Assembly (NCBI GenBank): GCA_937863225.1
Contig: CALMEI010000051.1
Coordinates: forward strand, 1 to 52,321
Direction of reading: 5' to 3'
Source: an uncultured Polaromonas sp.
Lineage (GTDB): Bacteria; Pseudomonadota; Gammaproteobacteria; Burkholderiales; Burkholderiaceae_C
Length of the DNA: 52,321 bases
Shown in pieces: positions 36,003-44,748 of this stretch (position 1 is its first letter; each line of letters begins with the position of its first letter). The notes beneath the pieces were generated by a model. That model did not search any database. It worked only from the letters and a program-made list of their open reading frames with translations, and was not told the DNA's origin. A program made the translations under genes and the position numbers.

Positions 36003-36409
36003 TGTCTGGAATTTGGTTTTTTGGAGTCGCAGCTGCAGCGGGCTTGACCCATTTGATCGTCTATTTTTCTTTGGAATGGATTTTGCCGAAATTATTTCCA
36101 GCATCCAACATTCCTGAACTCTATAACTTTCTGGCATTTTGTGTTGCGTTCTCGGTCAGTTTTTGGGGACATAGAAATTTAAGCTTCAAAGACACCACCA
36201 CCAGTGTAGGCGAAAGTTTGGGTCGGTTTGTGGGTGTTTCGCTGGCTGGTTTTATATGCAATGAAATAGTCTTCAGTATGCTCATTCGTTTTTTTAACTG
36301 GCCATCTTGGCTGGCATTGCCTGCAGGTTTTGCTGTTGCTGGGGCGCAAACTTATTTACTTAGCCGCTACTGGGCGTTTCACAACAAGCCAAACACGAAG
36401 AACTTATAA
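36002..36409 (+). CDS. GtrA family flippase
   Basis: A 135-residue GtrA-family protein with four predicted transmembrane helices. GtrA proteins are proposed to flip the bactoprenyl-linked sugar made by GtrB to the periplasmic side. Family marks are the N-terminal G-V-A-A-A-A-G-L-T-H-L-I-V-Y segment, F-S-V-S-F-W-G-H-R-N-L-S-F after helix 2, and S-R-Y-W-A-F at the C-terminus. The start overlaps the gtrB stop by one base. The end overlaps the convergent deacetylase gene by six bases. Confidence 0.88.
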   Translation: MSGIWFFGVAAAAGLTHLIVYFSLEWILPKLFPASNIPELYNFLAFCVAFSVSFWGHRNLSFKDTTTSVGESLGRFVGVSLAGFICNEIVFSMLIRFFNWPSWLALPAGFAVAGAQTYLLSRYWAFHNKPNTKNL

Positions 36410-37207
36410 AGAAATTTTTGAATTTGTGAGAGTTTGTGCAAATGCATCACTGGCTAAATAACTGTATTCCCAGTGACGCGCTTTCAAAATACTATCGTCG
36501 ACATCATCCATATCCAAATCACCTTGAGCGGGATGGCACATGACGATGCAGCCATCTGAAACCTCGCTCAACCACATGGCCATTTTTTTAGCATAAACAA
36601 ACTCCCCACCAGAAAAATTATAGACGCCAAATAAGCCTCTAGCCGTTTCAATATCTGCCTGGGTTGCTATGTATTTTATAGCATTTGCATTCAGCGATGC
36701 GATGAACTTGGATTTGAAGTTGAACCTGTCAGATGGGTCGTCAGAGACGCGCAAATATGGCCTTTGTGATTTCGGCATATGCCCATATCGATTGCGGAGA
36801 ACATCGGTCAACGCCTCCCGAATGCCCCTAAATTGATGCACATGCTGATGCCCATCAATGTGGCTAGGCGTGGCCTTCCAAACTTGCTCAAATGCATCTA
36901 GCTGCTCTTCAATCACAACTCGTGCTTTGATTTTATTGTAGCCACCCAATGCTGCGATCAAGACACCGCGTTTCAGACTCAGTCCATGACCTTTGGCCAC
37001 TGCAAATGGGCTGGTCCAATCCAAATGTAAACCAACATCTAACTGAGTATCCGAATCCCTCAGAGCGGCGGCATCCAGCTCCCACCTGGGCGACAATGTC
37101 ATGGCACTGGTTGCAGTCAAGCGACCCAGACGCGCCAAGTTGATGATGCCACGTGAAACAGCTGCATTCATAGCAAAATCATCCGCGTTGAGGATAATTT
37201 TTTTCAA
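36404..37207 (-). CDS. ChbG/YdjC-family carbohydrate deacetylase
   Basis: A 267-residue YdjC/ChbG/HpnK-like deacetylase, a metal-dependent enzyme that removes acetyl groups from N-acetylated sugars. Metal and catalytic residues are visible in N-A-D-D-F at residues 7-11, V-G-L-H-L-D-W near residue 58, D-G-H-Q-H-V-H near residue 117 and M-C-H-P-A near residue 227. It overlaps the mpl stop by four bases, so it is coupled to mpl translation. Neighbouring Gtr-type genes suggest it may act on a lipid-linked or cell-wall sugar. The substrate is unknown. Confidence 0.85.
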   Translation of the reverse strand: MKKIILNADDFAMNAAVSRGIINLARLGRLTATSAMTLSPRWELDAAALRDSDTQLDVGLHLDWTSPFAVAKGHGLSLKRGVLIAALGGYNKIKARVVIEEQLDAFEQVWKATPSHIDGHQHVHQFRGIREALTDVLRNRYGHMPKSQRPYLRVSDDPSDRFNFKSKFIASLNANAIKYIATQADIETARGLFGVYNFSGGEFVYAKKMAMWLSEVSDGCIVMCHPAQGDLDMDDVDDSILKARHWEYSYLASDAFAQTLTNSKISL

Positions 37208-38598
37208 TTTTTGCCTGATTTAATCTTTAGCGCAGATAGCAATTTGGCATGAATACCGCCAAAGCCACCGTTGCTCATGCAAACGATCACATCGTCTTTT
37301 TGCACTTTGCTCATGATTTGACTGACCAATTCGTCAACGGAGTCCCCCACGACAACAGCACTGCCCAATGGAGCCAATGGCAAACGCGGATCCCAGTCCA
37401 AACCTCCGCTGTGACAAAAAACCAAATCGGATGCCACTAAACTGTCTGCCAACTGCGCCTTCATTGTTCCCAATTTCATGGTGTTGCTACGAGGTTCTAA
37501 CACAGCGAGTATTCGCTTTTTATTCTGTTCTTTTTGCAATGACTGTTTCAAGCCATCAAGGGTGGTAGCAATCGCGCTGGGGTGGTGCGCAAAATCGTCA
37601 TATACCATCACGCCAGCTTCAATACCACGCAATTCCATGCGACGTTTGACGTTTTGAAAACCACTCAGCGCCTCCGATGCAACTGCTGGCGAAACACCCA
37701 AATGCTGCGCAGCGGCGATGGCAGCCAAAGCATTGTTTTGGTTGTGTTCCCCCTGAAGTGACCAGAAAATATGCCCAACTACGTCACCTTTGTACATCAC
37801 ATCAAAATCATTTGGCGACCCGCTTGCGGTCCATCCCAGTTCGCTATCACTTCCGAATTGAACAGTTTCACTCCAACATCCCATCTTCAAAACTCTTTGC
37901 AAGCTGGCCTCATTGCCATTCACAACAATGCGGCCAGAAGATGGGACGCTGCGAACCAAATGGTGAAATTGCCGCTCAATTGCTGCTAAGTTATCAAATA
38001 TGTCAGCATGATCAAACTCGAGGTTATTCAAAATTGCTGTGCGTGGACGGTAATGGACGAATTTGCTTCGTTTGTCAAAAAAAGCGGTATCGTATTCGTC
38101 AGCCTCTATGACAAAGTACTTCTCACCCAGCCGGGCAGATACTCCAAAGTTCAAAGGCACTCCGCCGACCAAAAATCCAGGTCGTAAACCAGACTGCGCG
38201 AGAATCCAAGCCAACATCGACGTGGTCGTTGTTTTCCCATGAGTGCCAGCCACAGCCATGACATGACGACCGTGCAACACATGTTCATACAACCACTGCG
38301 GCCCGCTGGTGTAAGGCAAACCTTGGTCCAATATAGCTTCCATGAGTGGGAATTTAGCTGTGCCATCTGGCAAGTGGTATCGACTGATGACATTGCCAAT
38401 GACATATAAATCTGGCTTTAACGCCAACTGCTCTACACCAAACCCTTCAATCAAATCGATACCTAAGGACTGCAACTGGTCGCTCATGGGCGGATAGACT
38501 CCAGCATCGCAACCAGTGACCCTGTGACCCGCCTCACGCGCCAAAGCTGCTACGCCCCCCATGAACGTCCCACAAATGCCTAGAATATGAATATGCAT
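37204..38598 (-). CDS. mpl: UDP-MurNAc:L-alanyl-gamma-D-glutamyl-meso-DAP ligase
   Basis: A 464-residue Mur-ligase family enzyme that reattaches recycled murein tripeptide to UDP-MurNAc. The N-terminal H-I-L-G-I-C-G-T-F-M-G-G is diagnostic for Mpl. The ATP loop A-G-T-H-G-K-T-T-T-T-S is near residue 120, E-A-D-E-Y-D-T-A-F-F-D and N-L-E-F-D-H-A-D-I-F follow, and D-D-F-A-H-H-P-S is near residue 340. The ATG giving M-H-I-H-I-L-G is chosen because homology starts there; ATGs three and eight codons upstream are possible. It is divergent from the tlpA-like gene with only about 26 bases between, so the promoters must overlap coding sequence. Confidence 0.93.
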   Translation of the reverse strand: MHIHILGICGTFMGGVAALAREAGHRVTGCDAGVYPPMSDQLQSLGIDLIEGFGVEQLALKPDLYVIGNVISRYHLPDGTAKFPLMEAILDQGLPYTSGPQWLYEHVLHGRHVMAVAGTHGKTTTTSMLAWILAQSGLRPGFLVGGVPLNFGVSARLGEKYFVIEADEYDTAFFDKRSKFVHYRPRTAILNNLEFDHADIFDNLAAIERQFHHLVRSVPSSGRIVVNGNEASLQRVLKMGCWSETVQFGSDSELGWTASGSPNDFDVMYKGDVVGHIFWSLQGEHNQNNALAAIAAAQHLGVSPAVASEALSGFQNVKRRMELRGIEAGVMVYDDFAHHPSAIATTLDGLKQSLQKEQNKKRILAVLEPRSNTMKLGTMKAQLADSLVASDLVFCHSGGLDWDPRLPLAPLGSAVVVGDSVDELVSQIMSKVQKDDVIVCMSNGGFGGIHAKLLSALKIKSGKN

Positions 38599-38624
38599 AT
38601 TTTCCATTTTAACCAGACACACTC

Positions 38625-39188
38625 ATGAAGCTTGACGAAACCAGACGAAGCACGGTGCTCATAGCCACTTCTGCCATAGCGATCGGGTCAGGCTTAGCCG
38701 CATACTGGTGGCGCGGTAAAAGCGAGAACGACTCTATGTTTCTATCGCCCCAGAATGACTTGCTCCCAAATCTGTGGGAACAGGTTTTTGATACCCCAAC
38801 TGGAACAAAATTTGATCTTGCCACTTTACGTACCAAACCATTGTTGATCAATTTTTGGGCAACTTGGTGCCCGCCTTGTGTTGAAGAACTGCCTTTATTG
38901 GATCGCTTCTTCACCGAAAATCGCGCTAAAGGCATTCAAATTTTAGGTTTGGCAGTAGATAACGCAAAAGCCGTCTCAACTTTTTTGCACAAATCGCCTT
39001 TATCTTTTCCAGTTGCCATAGCGGGCGCGTCGGGCATTGCTCTTAGCAAATCTTGGGGTAACCTGTCTTCCGGACTGCCCTTTTCAATATTACTGGCTGC
39101 CAATGGGCACATAATGCAACGCAAAATGGGTAAACTCAATGACACTGATTTATCAACTTGGCTTACTGCTTTACAATCCCCAAAATAA
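38625..39188 (+). CDS. TlpA-like membrane-anchored thioredoxin
   Basis: A 187-residue thiol-disulfide oxidoreductase of the TlpA/ResA family. An N-terminal hydrophobic segment (about residues 8-25) is a signal anchor that places the thioredoxin domain in the periplasm. The redox motif W-C-P-P-C is near residue 83, preceded by L-I-N-F-W-A-T-W, with a cis-Pro in S-S-G-L-P-F-S-I near residue 148. It lies upstream of accB with a 167-base AT-rich gap. In many relatives aroQ stands between these two genes, but I see no aroQ here. Confidence 0.88.
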   Translation: MKLDETRRSTVLIATSAIAIGSGLAAYWWRGKSENDSMFLSPQNDLLPNLWEQVFDTPTGTKFDLATLRTKPLLINFWATWCPPCVEELPLLDRFFTENRAKGIQILGLAVDNAKAVSTFLHKSPLSFPVAIAGASGIALSKSWGNLSSGLPFSILLAANGHIMQRKMGKLNDTDLSTWLTALQSPK

Positions 39189-39355
39189 CTCAGAAGGCAA
39201 AGGTTATAACTATTGTTACCAAATCAGAACTCCCTTTATTTGCTTGTTTTATTACTTAATTTCTGCACAAATAGACGAAATTAACGTAAATTGGTGAATT
39301 TAATGGTGGATTTAGTGTAAATTCGCACTTCCTGAAAATTACAAGGCATATCCAT

Positions 39356-39835
39356 ATGGACTTACGTAAACTGAAAACTTTAATTGACTTGGTATCGGAC
39401 TCAAATGTCACAGAATTAGAAATCACCGAAGCCGAGGGAACTGTGCGCATAGTTAAAGGCAGTCATGCAGGCAATATTCCAAATCTTGGAATGCAAACTT
39501 TTGCAGTCCAACAAGCTCCACAAAGTGCGCCGATTGCATCTGCACCCATAGCAGCACCGACGCCCAGCGAGGCACCAGTCGCAGAAGTTAGTGTTGCACC
39601 CGTACATTCCATCAAGTCCCCCATGGTGGGAAGCTTTTACCGCGCGGCCAGTCCTGGGGCCAAATCTTTCGTCGAAATTGGTGATGCGGTAAAGGTGGGT
39701 GACACCGTTTGCATTATTGAAGCCATGAAAATTTTGAACGAGATTGAAGCCGATAAGGCTGGAACTGTGACACAGATTTTGTGCGAAAACGGCCAAGCAG
39801 TGGAGTACGGTCAACCCATGATCGTTATTGCGTAG
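39356..39835 (+). CDS. accB: Biotin carboxyl carrier protein of acetyl-CoA carboxylase
   Basis: A 159-residue BCCP that carries carboxybiotin between biotin carboxylase and carboxyltransferase in the first step of fatty acid synthesis. An N-terminal dimerisation part ([11 protein letters not shown]) is followed by an Ala/Pro-rich linker (about residues 50-85). The biotinyl domain has the target lysine in E-A-M-K-I near residue 125 and the preceding S-P-M-V-G-S-F-Y-R motif. The upstream AT-rich region (39189-39355) presumably holds the acc promoter. accC follows after 41 bases. Confidence 0.95.
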   Translation: MDLRKLKTLIDLVSDSNVTELEITEAEGTVRIVKGSHAGNIPNLGMQTFAVQQAPQSAPIASAPIAAPTPSEAPVAEVSVAPVHSIKSPMVGSFYRAASPGAKSFVEIGDAVKVGDTVCIIEAMKILNEIEADKAGTVTQILCENGQAVEYGQPMIVIA

Positions 39836-39876
39836 ACAGTGAAACAACGACCTCAGTCTTAAATCAATCGTCATCC

Positions 39877-41226
39877 ATGTTCAAAAAAATCCTGATTGCC
39901 AATCGCGGTGAAATAGCCTTACGCATACAACGTGCCTGCCGTGAGATGGGCGTTAAAGCTGTTATGGTGTATTCGGAAGCAGATAAAGATGCGAAATACA
40001 TCAAACTCGCAGATGAGGCCGTCTGCATTGGCCCCGCAGCATCTGCACTGAGCTATTTGAATATGCCCGCTATTATTTCAGCAGCTGAAGTCACTGACGC
40101 GGAAGCCATACATCCTGGATACGGATTTCTCAGTGAAAACGCCAATTTCGCAGATCGAGTTGAAAAAAGTGGCTTCCAGTTTATAGGGCCAACTGCCGAA
40201 TCGATTCGCATTATGGGCGATAAAGTTTCTGCCAAACAAGCCATGATAAAGGCAGGGGTGCCATGCGTACCCGGCTCTGAAGGAGAGTTGCCGGACGACC
40301 CGGCTGCGATTAGAAAAATTGCCAAATCTGTAGGTTACCCTGTGATTATCAAAGCAGCTGGCGGCGGCGGCGGGCGTGGCATGCGTGTGGTTCATACTGA
40401 AGCCGCTCTCATCAATGCCGTTCAAATGACCAAGGCCGAAGCAGGAGCAGCATTTGGTAATCCTGCCGTGTACATGGAAAAGTTTTTACAAAACCCGCGC
40501 CATGTTGAAATTCAAATACTGACCGATAAACATAAAAATGGCGTTTATCTGGGCGATCGTGATTGCTCTATGCAACGCCGTCACCAAAAAGTAATCGAAG
40601 AAGCACCCGCTCCAGGTATTCCGCGCAAACTCATCGAGAGGATTGGTGAAAGATGTGTAGCAGCCTGTAAAAAAATCGGCTATCGTGGTGCAGGCACTTT
40701 CGAATTTTTATATGAAAACGGCGAGTTTTATTTCATTGAAATGAATACGCGTGTACAAGTTGAGCACACCATCACCGAAATGGTAACGGGTATAGATATT
40801 GTCAAAACGCAAATCATTGTCGCAGCTGGAGAAAAACTGCCATTCACACAACGACAGATTGAAATGCGTGGGCATGCGATTGAATGCCGCATTAACGCGG
40901 AAGATCCTTATAAATTTACGCCTTCACCTGGTCGCATCACGATGTGGCATGCACCTGGTGGGCCTGGTGTTCGTGTCGATTCACACGTATATACCAACTA
41001 CTTTGTTCCACCCAATTACGACAGCATGATAGGCAAAATCATCACTCACGGCGATACAAGAGAACAAGCGATGGGGCGAATGCGCACAGCACTAGCGGAA
41101 ATGCTGGTAGATGGCATTAGCACCAATATTGCATTGCACCGTGATTTAATGGTTGACGCCAAATTTATGGCGGGCGGCACTAACATTCATTACCTAGAAG
41201 AGTGGTTGGCTCAACACCAGCGTTAA
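39877..41226 (+). CDS. accC: Biotin carboxylase subunit of acetyl-CoA carboxylase
   Basis: A 449-residue ATP-grasp biotin carboxylase. The N-terminal [25 protein letters not shown], the glycine-rich [12 protein letters not shown] loop near residue 160, [10 protein letters not shown] near residue 288 and E-C-R-I-N-A-E-D are all present. Length is typical. The ATG at 39877 begins exactly at the conserved N-terminus; a longer frame overlaps accB and is not expected. It is co-transcribed with accB and probably with prmA, 35 bases downstream. Confidence 0.96.
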   Translation: MFKKILIANRGEIALRIQRACREMGVKAVMVYSEADKDAKYIKLADEAVCIGPAASALSYLNMPAIISAAEVTDAEAIHPGYGFLSENANFADRVEKSGFQFIGPTAESIRIMGDKVSAKQAMIKAGVPCVPGSEGELPDDPAAIRKIAKSVGYPVIIKAAGGGGGRGMRVVHTEAALINAVQMTKAEAGAAFGNPAVYMEKFLQNPRHVEIQILTDKHKNGVYLGDRDCSMQRRHQKVIEEAPAPGIPRKLIERIGERCVAACKKIGYRGAGTFEFLYENGEFYFIEMNTRVQVEHTITEMVTGIDIVKTQIIVAAGEKLPFTQRQIEMRGHAIECRINAEDPYKFTPSPGRITMWHAPGGPGVRVDSHVYTNYFVPPNYDSMIGKIITHGDTREQAMGRMRTALAEMLVDGISTNIALHRDLMVDAKFMAGGTNIHYLEEWLAQHQR

Positions 41227-41261
41227 CATGATCAGCAAGACTGACAACACCAAACCTCTTA

Positions 41262-42149
41262 ATGAATGAATTGAAGCTCATGTGCCCAGAGGCACATATT
41301 GACGAACTGAGTGATGCTTTGGAAGCGTTAGAAGCTTTAAGCATCTCGGTTGAAGACGCAGATGCGCAAACCGATGCAGAACAAGCTCTTTTTGGTGAAC
41401 CTGACATGCCTCCACCGAAAGGCGGGTGGCAGCGAAGCCGCGTCACTGCTTTATTTGCAACTGAAGACAAAGCGATTGAGGCTGCAGAGTTGCTCAAAGC
41501 GCAGGATTTTTTTGAGTTTTGTTCGGTTCTGGGAATTTTTAAATTACAGGATCAGGATTGGGTTCGTTTGACACAATCACAATTTGATCCTGTAGAAATA
41601 ACACCCACTTTTTGGATTGTTCCCACTTGGCACGAGCCTCCTCTTGCTGCCACGCAAATGATTCGGCTTGACCCAGGTTTAGCTTTTGGAACTGGCACAC
41701 ATCCAACAACCCGCATGTGCCTCAAATGGATAGCAACGCAAACCGACAAAAGCAAATTTGAACGGGTATTAGATTATGGTTGTGGCTCTGGAATTCTGGC
41801 CATTGGCGCAGCAAAATTTGGCGCCATAGATATTGATGCTGTTGACATTGACCCTTCTGCTATAGAGGCAAGCCTGTTGAATGCTGCAGCAAACAATGTT
41901 GTTATTCAAGTTGGACTGACTCATACAGTAACAGGACAGTACCAAACGGTTTTGGCCAATATCCTTGCGTCGCCGTTGAAAGTGTTGGCTCCATTACTGT
42001 GCGCAAGAGTTGCCAAAGGCGGTTCATTGGTACTTGCAGGCATCCTAGAGCGGCAAGAAGAAGAGCTCAAGACTGCCTATGCCCCTTATTGCCAACTCGT
42101 TGTTTCAAATAGCGAAGAGGGTTGGATTCTCATGACCGCATCGTTTTAA
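41262..42149 (+). CDS. prmA: Ribosomal protein L11 methyltransferase
   Basis: A 295-residue PrmA, which trimethylates ribosomal protein L11 using SAM. A variable N-terminal substrate-recognition domain covers about residues 1-95. W-H-E-P-P precedes the L-D-P-G-L-A-F-G-T-G-T-H-P-T-T segment, and D-Y-G-C-G-S-G-I-L-A-I-G-A-A-K-F-G near residue 170 is the SAM motif. V-L-A-N-I-L-A-S-P-L near residue 230 matches the N-I-L-A motif of the family. It sits in the common acc-prmA neighbourhood. Confidence 0.94.
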   Translation: MNELKLMCPEAHIDELSDALEALEALSISVEDADAQTDAEQALFGEPDMPPPKGGWQRSRVTALFATEDKAIEAAELLKAQDFFEFCSVLGIFKLQDQDWVRLTQSQFDPVEITPTFWIVPTWHEPPLAATQMIRLDPGLAFGTGTHPTTRMCLKWIATQTDKSKFERVLDYGCGSGILAIGAAKFGAIDIDAVDIDPSAIEASLLNAAANNVVIQVGLTHTVTGQYQTVLANILASPLKVLAPLLCARVAKGGSLVLAGILERQEEELKTAYAPYCQLVVSNSEEGWILMTASF

Positions 42150-42160
42150 ATGGTCAACTC

Positions 42161-42193
42161 CTGTAATTGATAGTCATCGCTCTACAATTACAG
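42161..42193. promoter_or_regulatory. Inverted repeat before the DUF3426 gene
   Basis: CTGTAATTG (42161-42169) and CAATTACAG (42185-42193) are perfect nine-base inverted arms around a 15-base spacer. They lie between prmA and the next start, four bases before the ATG. The right arm would occlude the ribosome binding region if paired in RNA, and as DNA it could be an operator. No T-tract follows, so a terminator is unlikely. Confidence 0.4.
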
Positions 42194-42197
42194 AGTT

Positions 42198-43106
42198 ATG
42201 AAGTTAACCACCCGTTGCCCCGCATGCAAAACTGCATTTAAAGTTGTACCAGACCAACTGAAAATTTCCAGTGGTTGGGTACGATGTGGGCGCTGTGCCG
42301 AAGTATTCGATGCTGGCACAAATTTGGTAACTGAAGGTGCAACATATGCATATGATGATATAAAAAAATCTGTACCACCAAAGGGACTGCCTCAACGCAA
42401 AGCTTCACCAAAAATTGACATTCAAGCATCTCCCCATCGTGACGATTACCCAAAAACCGAGAAGATCAAACGACAACATTTCGAAACTCCTGCGAAAACT
42501 GACACTGACGAGTTAATACGTTCGACACAAAACAAAATTTCTACGGAAAAAGATGTCCAAGATTTTGATTTTGTAAAAGATGCCAATAGAAAAGCTTTTT
42601 GGCAACAAACGTCGACAATTCGAATGACTATTTTGTCTCTGTTTGTATTCTCGCTACTTTTAGTATTGCAAGTTACTTATGACCAGCGTAATCACCTTGC
42701 AGCCATTAGCACAGGTTGGCATCGCCTCCTAACGACGGCCTGCGAACACGTGAATTGCACCATACAACCTGACATGCAAATCGATGCACTGAAAATTGAT
42801 TCCTCATCATTTCAAAAAGTTCAATCCACGAGCGATGGAGAAATTTCAGAACTCAAAGTCAGCATCAAGAACAATGCATCGTCACCAGTTGCCGCACCAG
42901 CTTTAGAATTAAGCCTCACTGACGTTAATGACAGGGCGGTAATCAAACGCGTCTTGTCAATCAAAGAACTTGGCATCAAAGAGCCGACCATACCAGCGCT
43001 TAGTGAATCGCAAATATCTATACGCTTGCTCATCAACCCATCTCATGCGACTTCCACCGAGAAATTACAAGTCACAGGCTACCGCGTCTTGGCGTTTTAC
43101 CCTTGA
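42198..43106 (+). CDS. DUF3426 zinc-ribbon membrane protein
   Basis: A 302-residue protein with an N-terminal MJ0042-type zinc ribbon: C-P-A-C near residue 8 and C-G-R-C near residue 32, with F-K-V-V-P-D-Q-L and G-W-V-R-C between them. A polar linker of about 100 residues follows, then one transmembrane helix near residues 140-160. A C-terminal DUF3426 beta domain (about 190-302) ends V-T-G-Y-R-V-L-A-F-Y-P. The cytoplasmic zinc ribbon and periplasmic tail suggest a regulatory or assembly role, but none is established to my knowledge. It commonly follows prmA in Burkholderiales. Confidence 0.85.
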   Translation: MKLTTRCPACKTAFKVVPDQLKISSGWVRCGRCAEVFDAGTNLVTEGATYAYDDIKKSVPPKGLPQRKASPKIDIQASPHRDDYPKTEKIKRQHFETPAKTDTDELIRSTQNKISTEKDVQDFDFVKDANRKAFWQQTSTIRMTILSLFVFSLLLVLQVTYDQRNHLAAISTGWHRLLTTACEHVNCTIQPDMQIDALKIDSSSFQKVQSTSDGEISELKVSIKNNASSPVAAPALELSLTDVNDRAVIKRVLSIKELGIKEPTIPALSESQISIRLLINPSHATSTEKLQVTGYRVLAFYP

Positions 43107-43150
43107 TGCCTTTAATCAATCTATCATTAACTCACCTACACGCATAACAT

Positions 43151-44062
43151 ATGGCAGCAATCATCTGTGGCTCATTAGCTTTTGACAGCATTATGAATTT
43201 TGGCGGAAAATTTTCTGACCAAATATTACCCAACCAACTGCATAATTTAAATGTCTCATTTTTTGTCCCCACTCTTAGGCGCGAGTATGGCGGCTGCGCT
43301 GGCAATATTGCATACGCTTTGAAGCAACTCGGTGGCACACCAATCATCATGGCGACGGTGGGTAGTGACGGAGCAGATTACACCAAACGCATTAGCGATT
43401 TAGGCATGAGCACTGAGTATGTCAGAGAAATTCCTGACACTTATACCGCCCAAGCCATGATCATGACTGACCACGACAACAACCAAATTACCGCTTTCCA
43501 TCCAGGCGCCATGATGCAGGCACATGTGACTGCGATTGTTAGACACACAAGTGCCAATATTGGCATCATTTCACCCGATGGCCGTGATGCCATGTTGCAA
43601 CATGCACAGCAATTCAAAGATGCTGATATTCCTTTTGTTTTCGATCCCGGACAAGGTTTGCCGATGTTCAATGGTGAAGAACTATTGCGATTTATTGAAT
43701 TAGCAACCTGGATTACTGTGAATGATTATGAAGGGAAAATGCTGTCAGATCGCACCGGCTTATCAAGTGCAGAGATTTCACATCAAGTGCAAGGCTTGAT
43801 TGTTACCCTAGGCGAGCACGGATGCGAGGTTTGGGTAGACGGAGAAAAAACTTTGATTCCGCCAATTAAGGCCAAAGATATTGTGGACCCAACAGGCTGT
43901 GGCGACGCGTTTAGAGGTGCGTTGTTATTTGGACTAGAAAAAGGTTGGCCACTGCAACGATGTGCGGCATTAGGCAATCATCTCGGTGCCATCAAAATTG
44001 CACAACGTGGCGGACAAAATTATTCACTAAACCACAAAGATTTGGCTCTTTTAGGTCAGTAA
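43151..44062 (+). CDS. PfkB-family carbohydrate/nucleoside kinase
   Basis: A 303-residue ribokinase-fold kinase, probably adenosine kinase-like, that phosphorylates a sugar or nucleoside. The N-terminal I-I-C-G-S-L-A-F-D-S and G-G-C-A-G-N-I-A-Y-A-L motifs bind the substrate. The PfkB signature D-P-T-G-C-G-D-A-F-R-G-A-L near residue 245 holds the catalytic Asp. V-N-D-Y-E precedes the T-L-G-E-H-G segment. Homologues next to DUF3426/prmA in this group are usually annotated as carbohydrate kinases. The substrate cannot be fixed from sequence alone. Confidence 0.88.
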   Translation: MAAIICGSLAFDSIMNFGGKFSDQILPNQLHNLNVSFFVPTLRREYGGCAGNIAYALKQLGGTPIIMATVGSDGADYTKRISDLGMSTEYVREIPDTYTAQAMIMTDHDNNQITAFHPGAMMQAHVTAIVRHTSANIGIISPDGRDAMLQHAQQFKDADIPFVFDPGQGLPMFNGEELLRFIELATWITVNDYEGKMLSDRTGLSSAEISHQVQGLIVTLGEHGCEVWVDGEKTLIPPIKAKDIVDPTGCGDAFRGALLFGLEKGWPLQRCAALGNHLGAIKIAQRGGQNYSLNHKDLALLGQ

Positions 44063-44085
44063 TACGTGAAAAGGTGATTTGATAA

Positions 44086-44162
44086 TGGGGTGGCTGATGG
44101 GGCTCGAACCCACGACAACAGGAATCACAATCCTGGACTCTACCAGCTGAGCTACAGCCACC
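44086..44162 (-). tRNA. tRNA-His (anticodon GTG)
   Basis: The minus strand reads as a full cloverleaf starting GGTGGCTGTAGCTCAGCTGG. The anticodon loop is TTGTGAT (anticodon GTG), the T-arm is GTGGGTTCGAGCCCCA, and the 3' end is AGCCACCCCA. The extra 5' G (position -1) opposite discriminator C73, the identity mark of tRNA-His, is encoded, and so is the CCA end. It lies between the convergent PfkB gene and the broken cytochrome c' gene. Confidence 0.97.
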
Positions 44163-44201
44163 GTGAGCCTTGGATTATAGCCCAAAAATATTCTTCAGAT
44201 A

Positions 44202-44235
44202 TTAATGTCATAGCGCACTGCGACTATGACATTAA
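44202..44235 (-). terminator. Hairpin between the cytochrome c' gene and tRNA-His
   Basis: TTAATGTCATAG (44202-44213) and CTATGACATTAA (44224-44235) form a perfect 12-pair stem with a ten-base loop. It begins 15 bases after the minus-strand cytochrome c' stop. There is only a weak T-run after it on the minus strand (ATATTTTTGGG about ten bases on), so termination is likely but not textbook. It separates the cytochrome gene from tRNA-His. Confidence 0.6.
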
Positions 44236-44250
44236 AGTAGCGAACTCAAA

Positions 44251-44706
44251 TTATTTGGCGCGGAAGTTATCGTGACATGCTTTGCAAGAACCGCCAACAT
44301 CCCCGAAAGCCGTTTTGATGGCATCCAGATTGCCTGTTTTTGCAGCAGCATCTAGTTTGGCAACTTCAGAAACCATCTTGTCGTAACCTGCTTTGAACTT
44401 ATCTTGTTCTTTCCAGATGGCAGGTAAAGCTTTAGAGCCTTGTACAGTTTCAGTGTTTGCTGCAAAGGTTTGTCCTGGCAGTGTGCTGACCAATGCCAAT
44501 ACACGGGTACTGTCTTGAGCTGCTTTGGCATCAAAGGGAACTCGCCCCATAACCATGGCACCTACACGACCCATGTGGTTGCCCATGATGGTAAACGCTC
44601 ACTGTCGGTATTTAACTGCATCTTCGGGTTTTTGAAATTGCGCAAATGTGGGTGCTGCCATAGCCAATGCTGCAAGAGTTAATATATAACCTATTATTTT
44701 TTTCAT
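44251..44706 (-). pseudogene. Cytochrome c', interrupted by an in-frame TGA
   Basis: Reading from the ATG at 44706 gives a signal peptide (M-K-K-I-I-G-Y-I-L-T-L-A-A-L-A-M-A-A-P-T-F-A) and the start of a cytochrome c' domain, K-P-E-D-A-V-K-Y-R-Q. A TGA at 44599-44601 stops this, and the same frame continues A-F-T-I-M-G-N-H-M-G-R-V. Family members usually read R-Q-S-A-F there, so one base (TCA to TGA) explains it. The C-terminal heme motif C-K-A-C-H is intact. An internal ATG at 44586 would give 111 residues without a signal peptide, useless for a periplasmic heme protein. Cytochrome c' binds nitric oxide; the neighbouring cytochrome b561 gene is its frequent partner. Confidence 0.85.
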
Positions 44707-44748
44707 AATTTTCCTTATTAATTTGGGTTAAAGTGAGCATCATCAGTG

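Noticed and set aside
36658-36700. Possible sixth copy of the palindromic repeat inside the YdjC-like deacetylase gene (minus strand, peptide N-A-I-K-Y-I-A in the same frame as the coding copies).
   Set aside because: Only the last 20 or so bases match well; the central and left parts do not align without gaps, so chance or codon similarity cannot be excluded.
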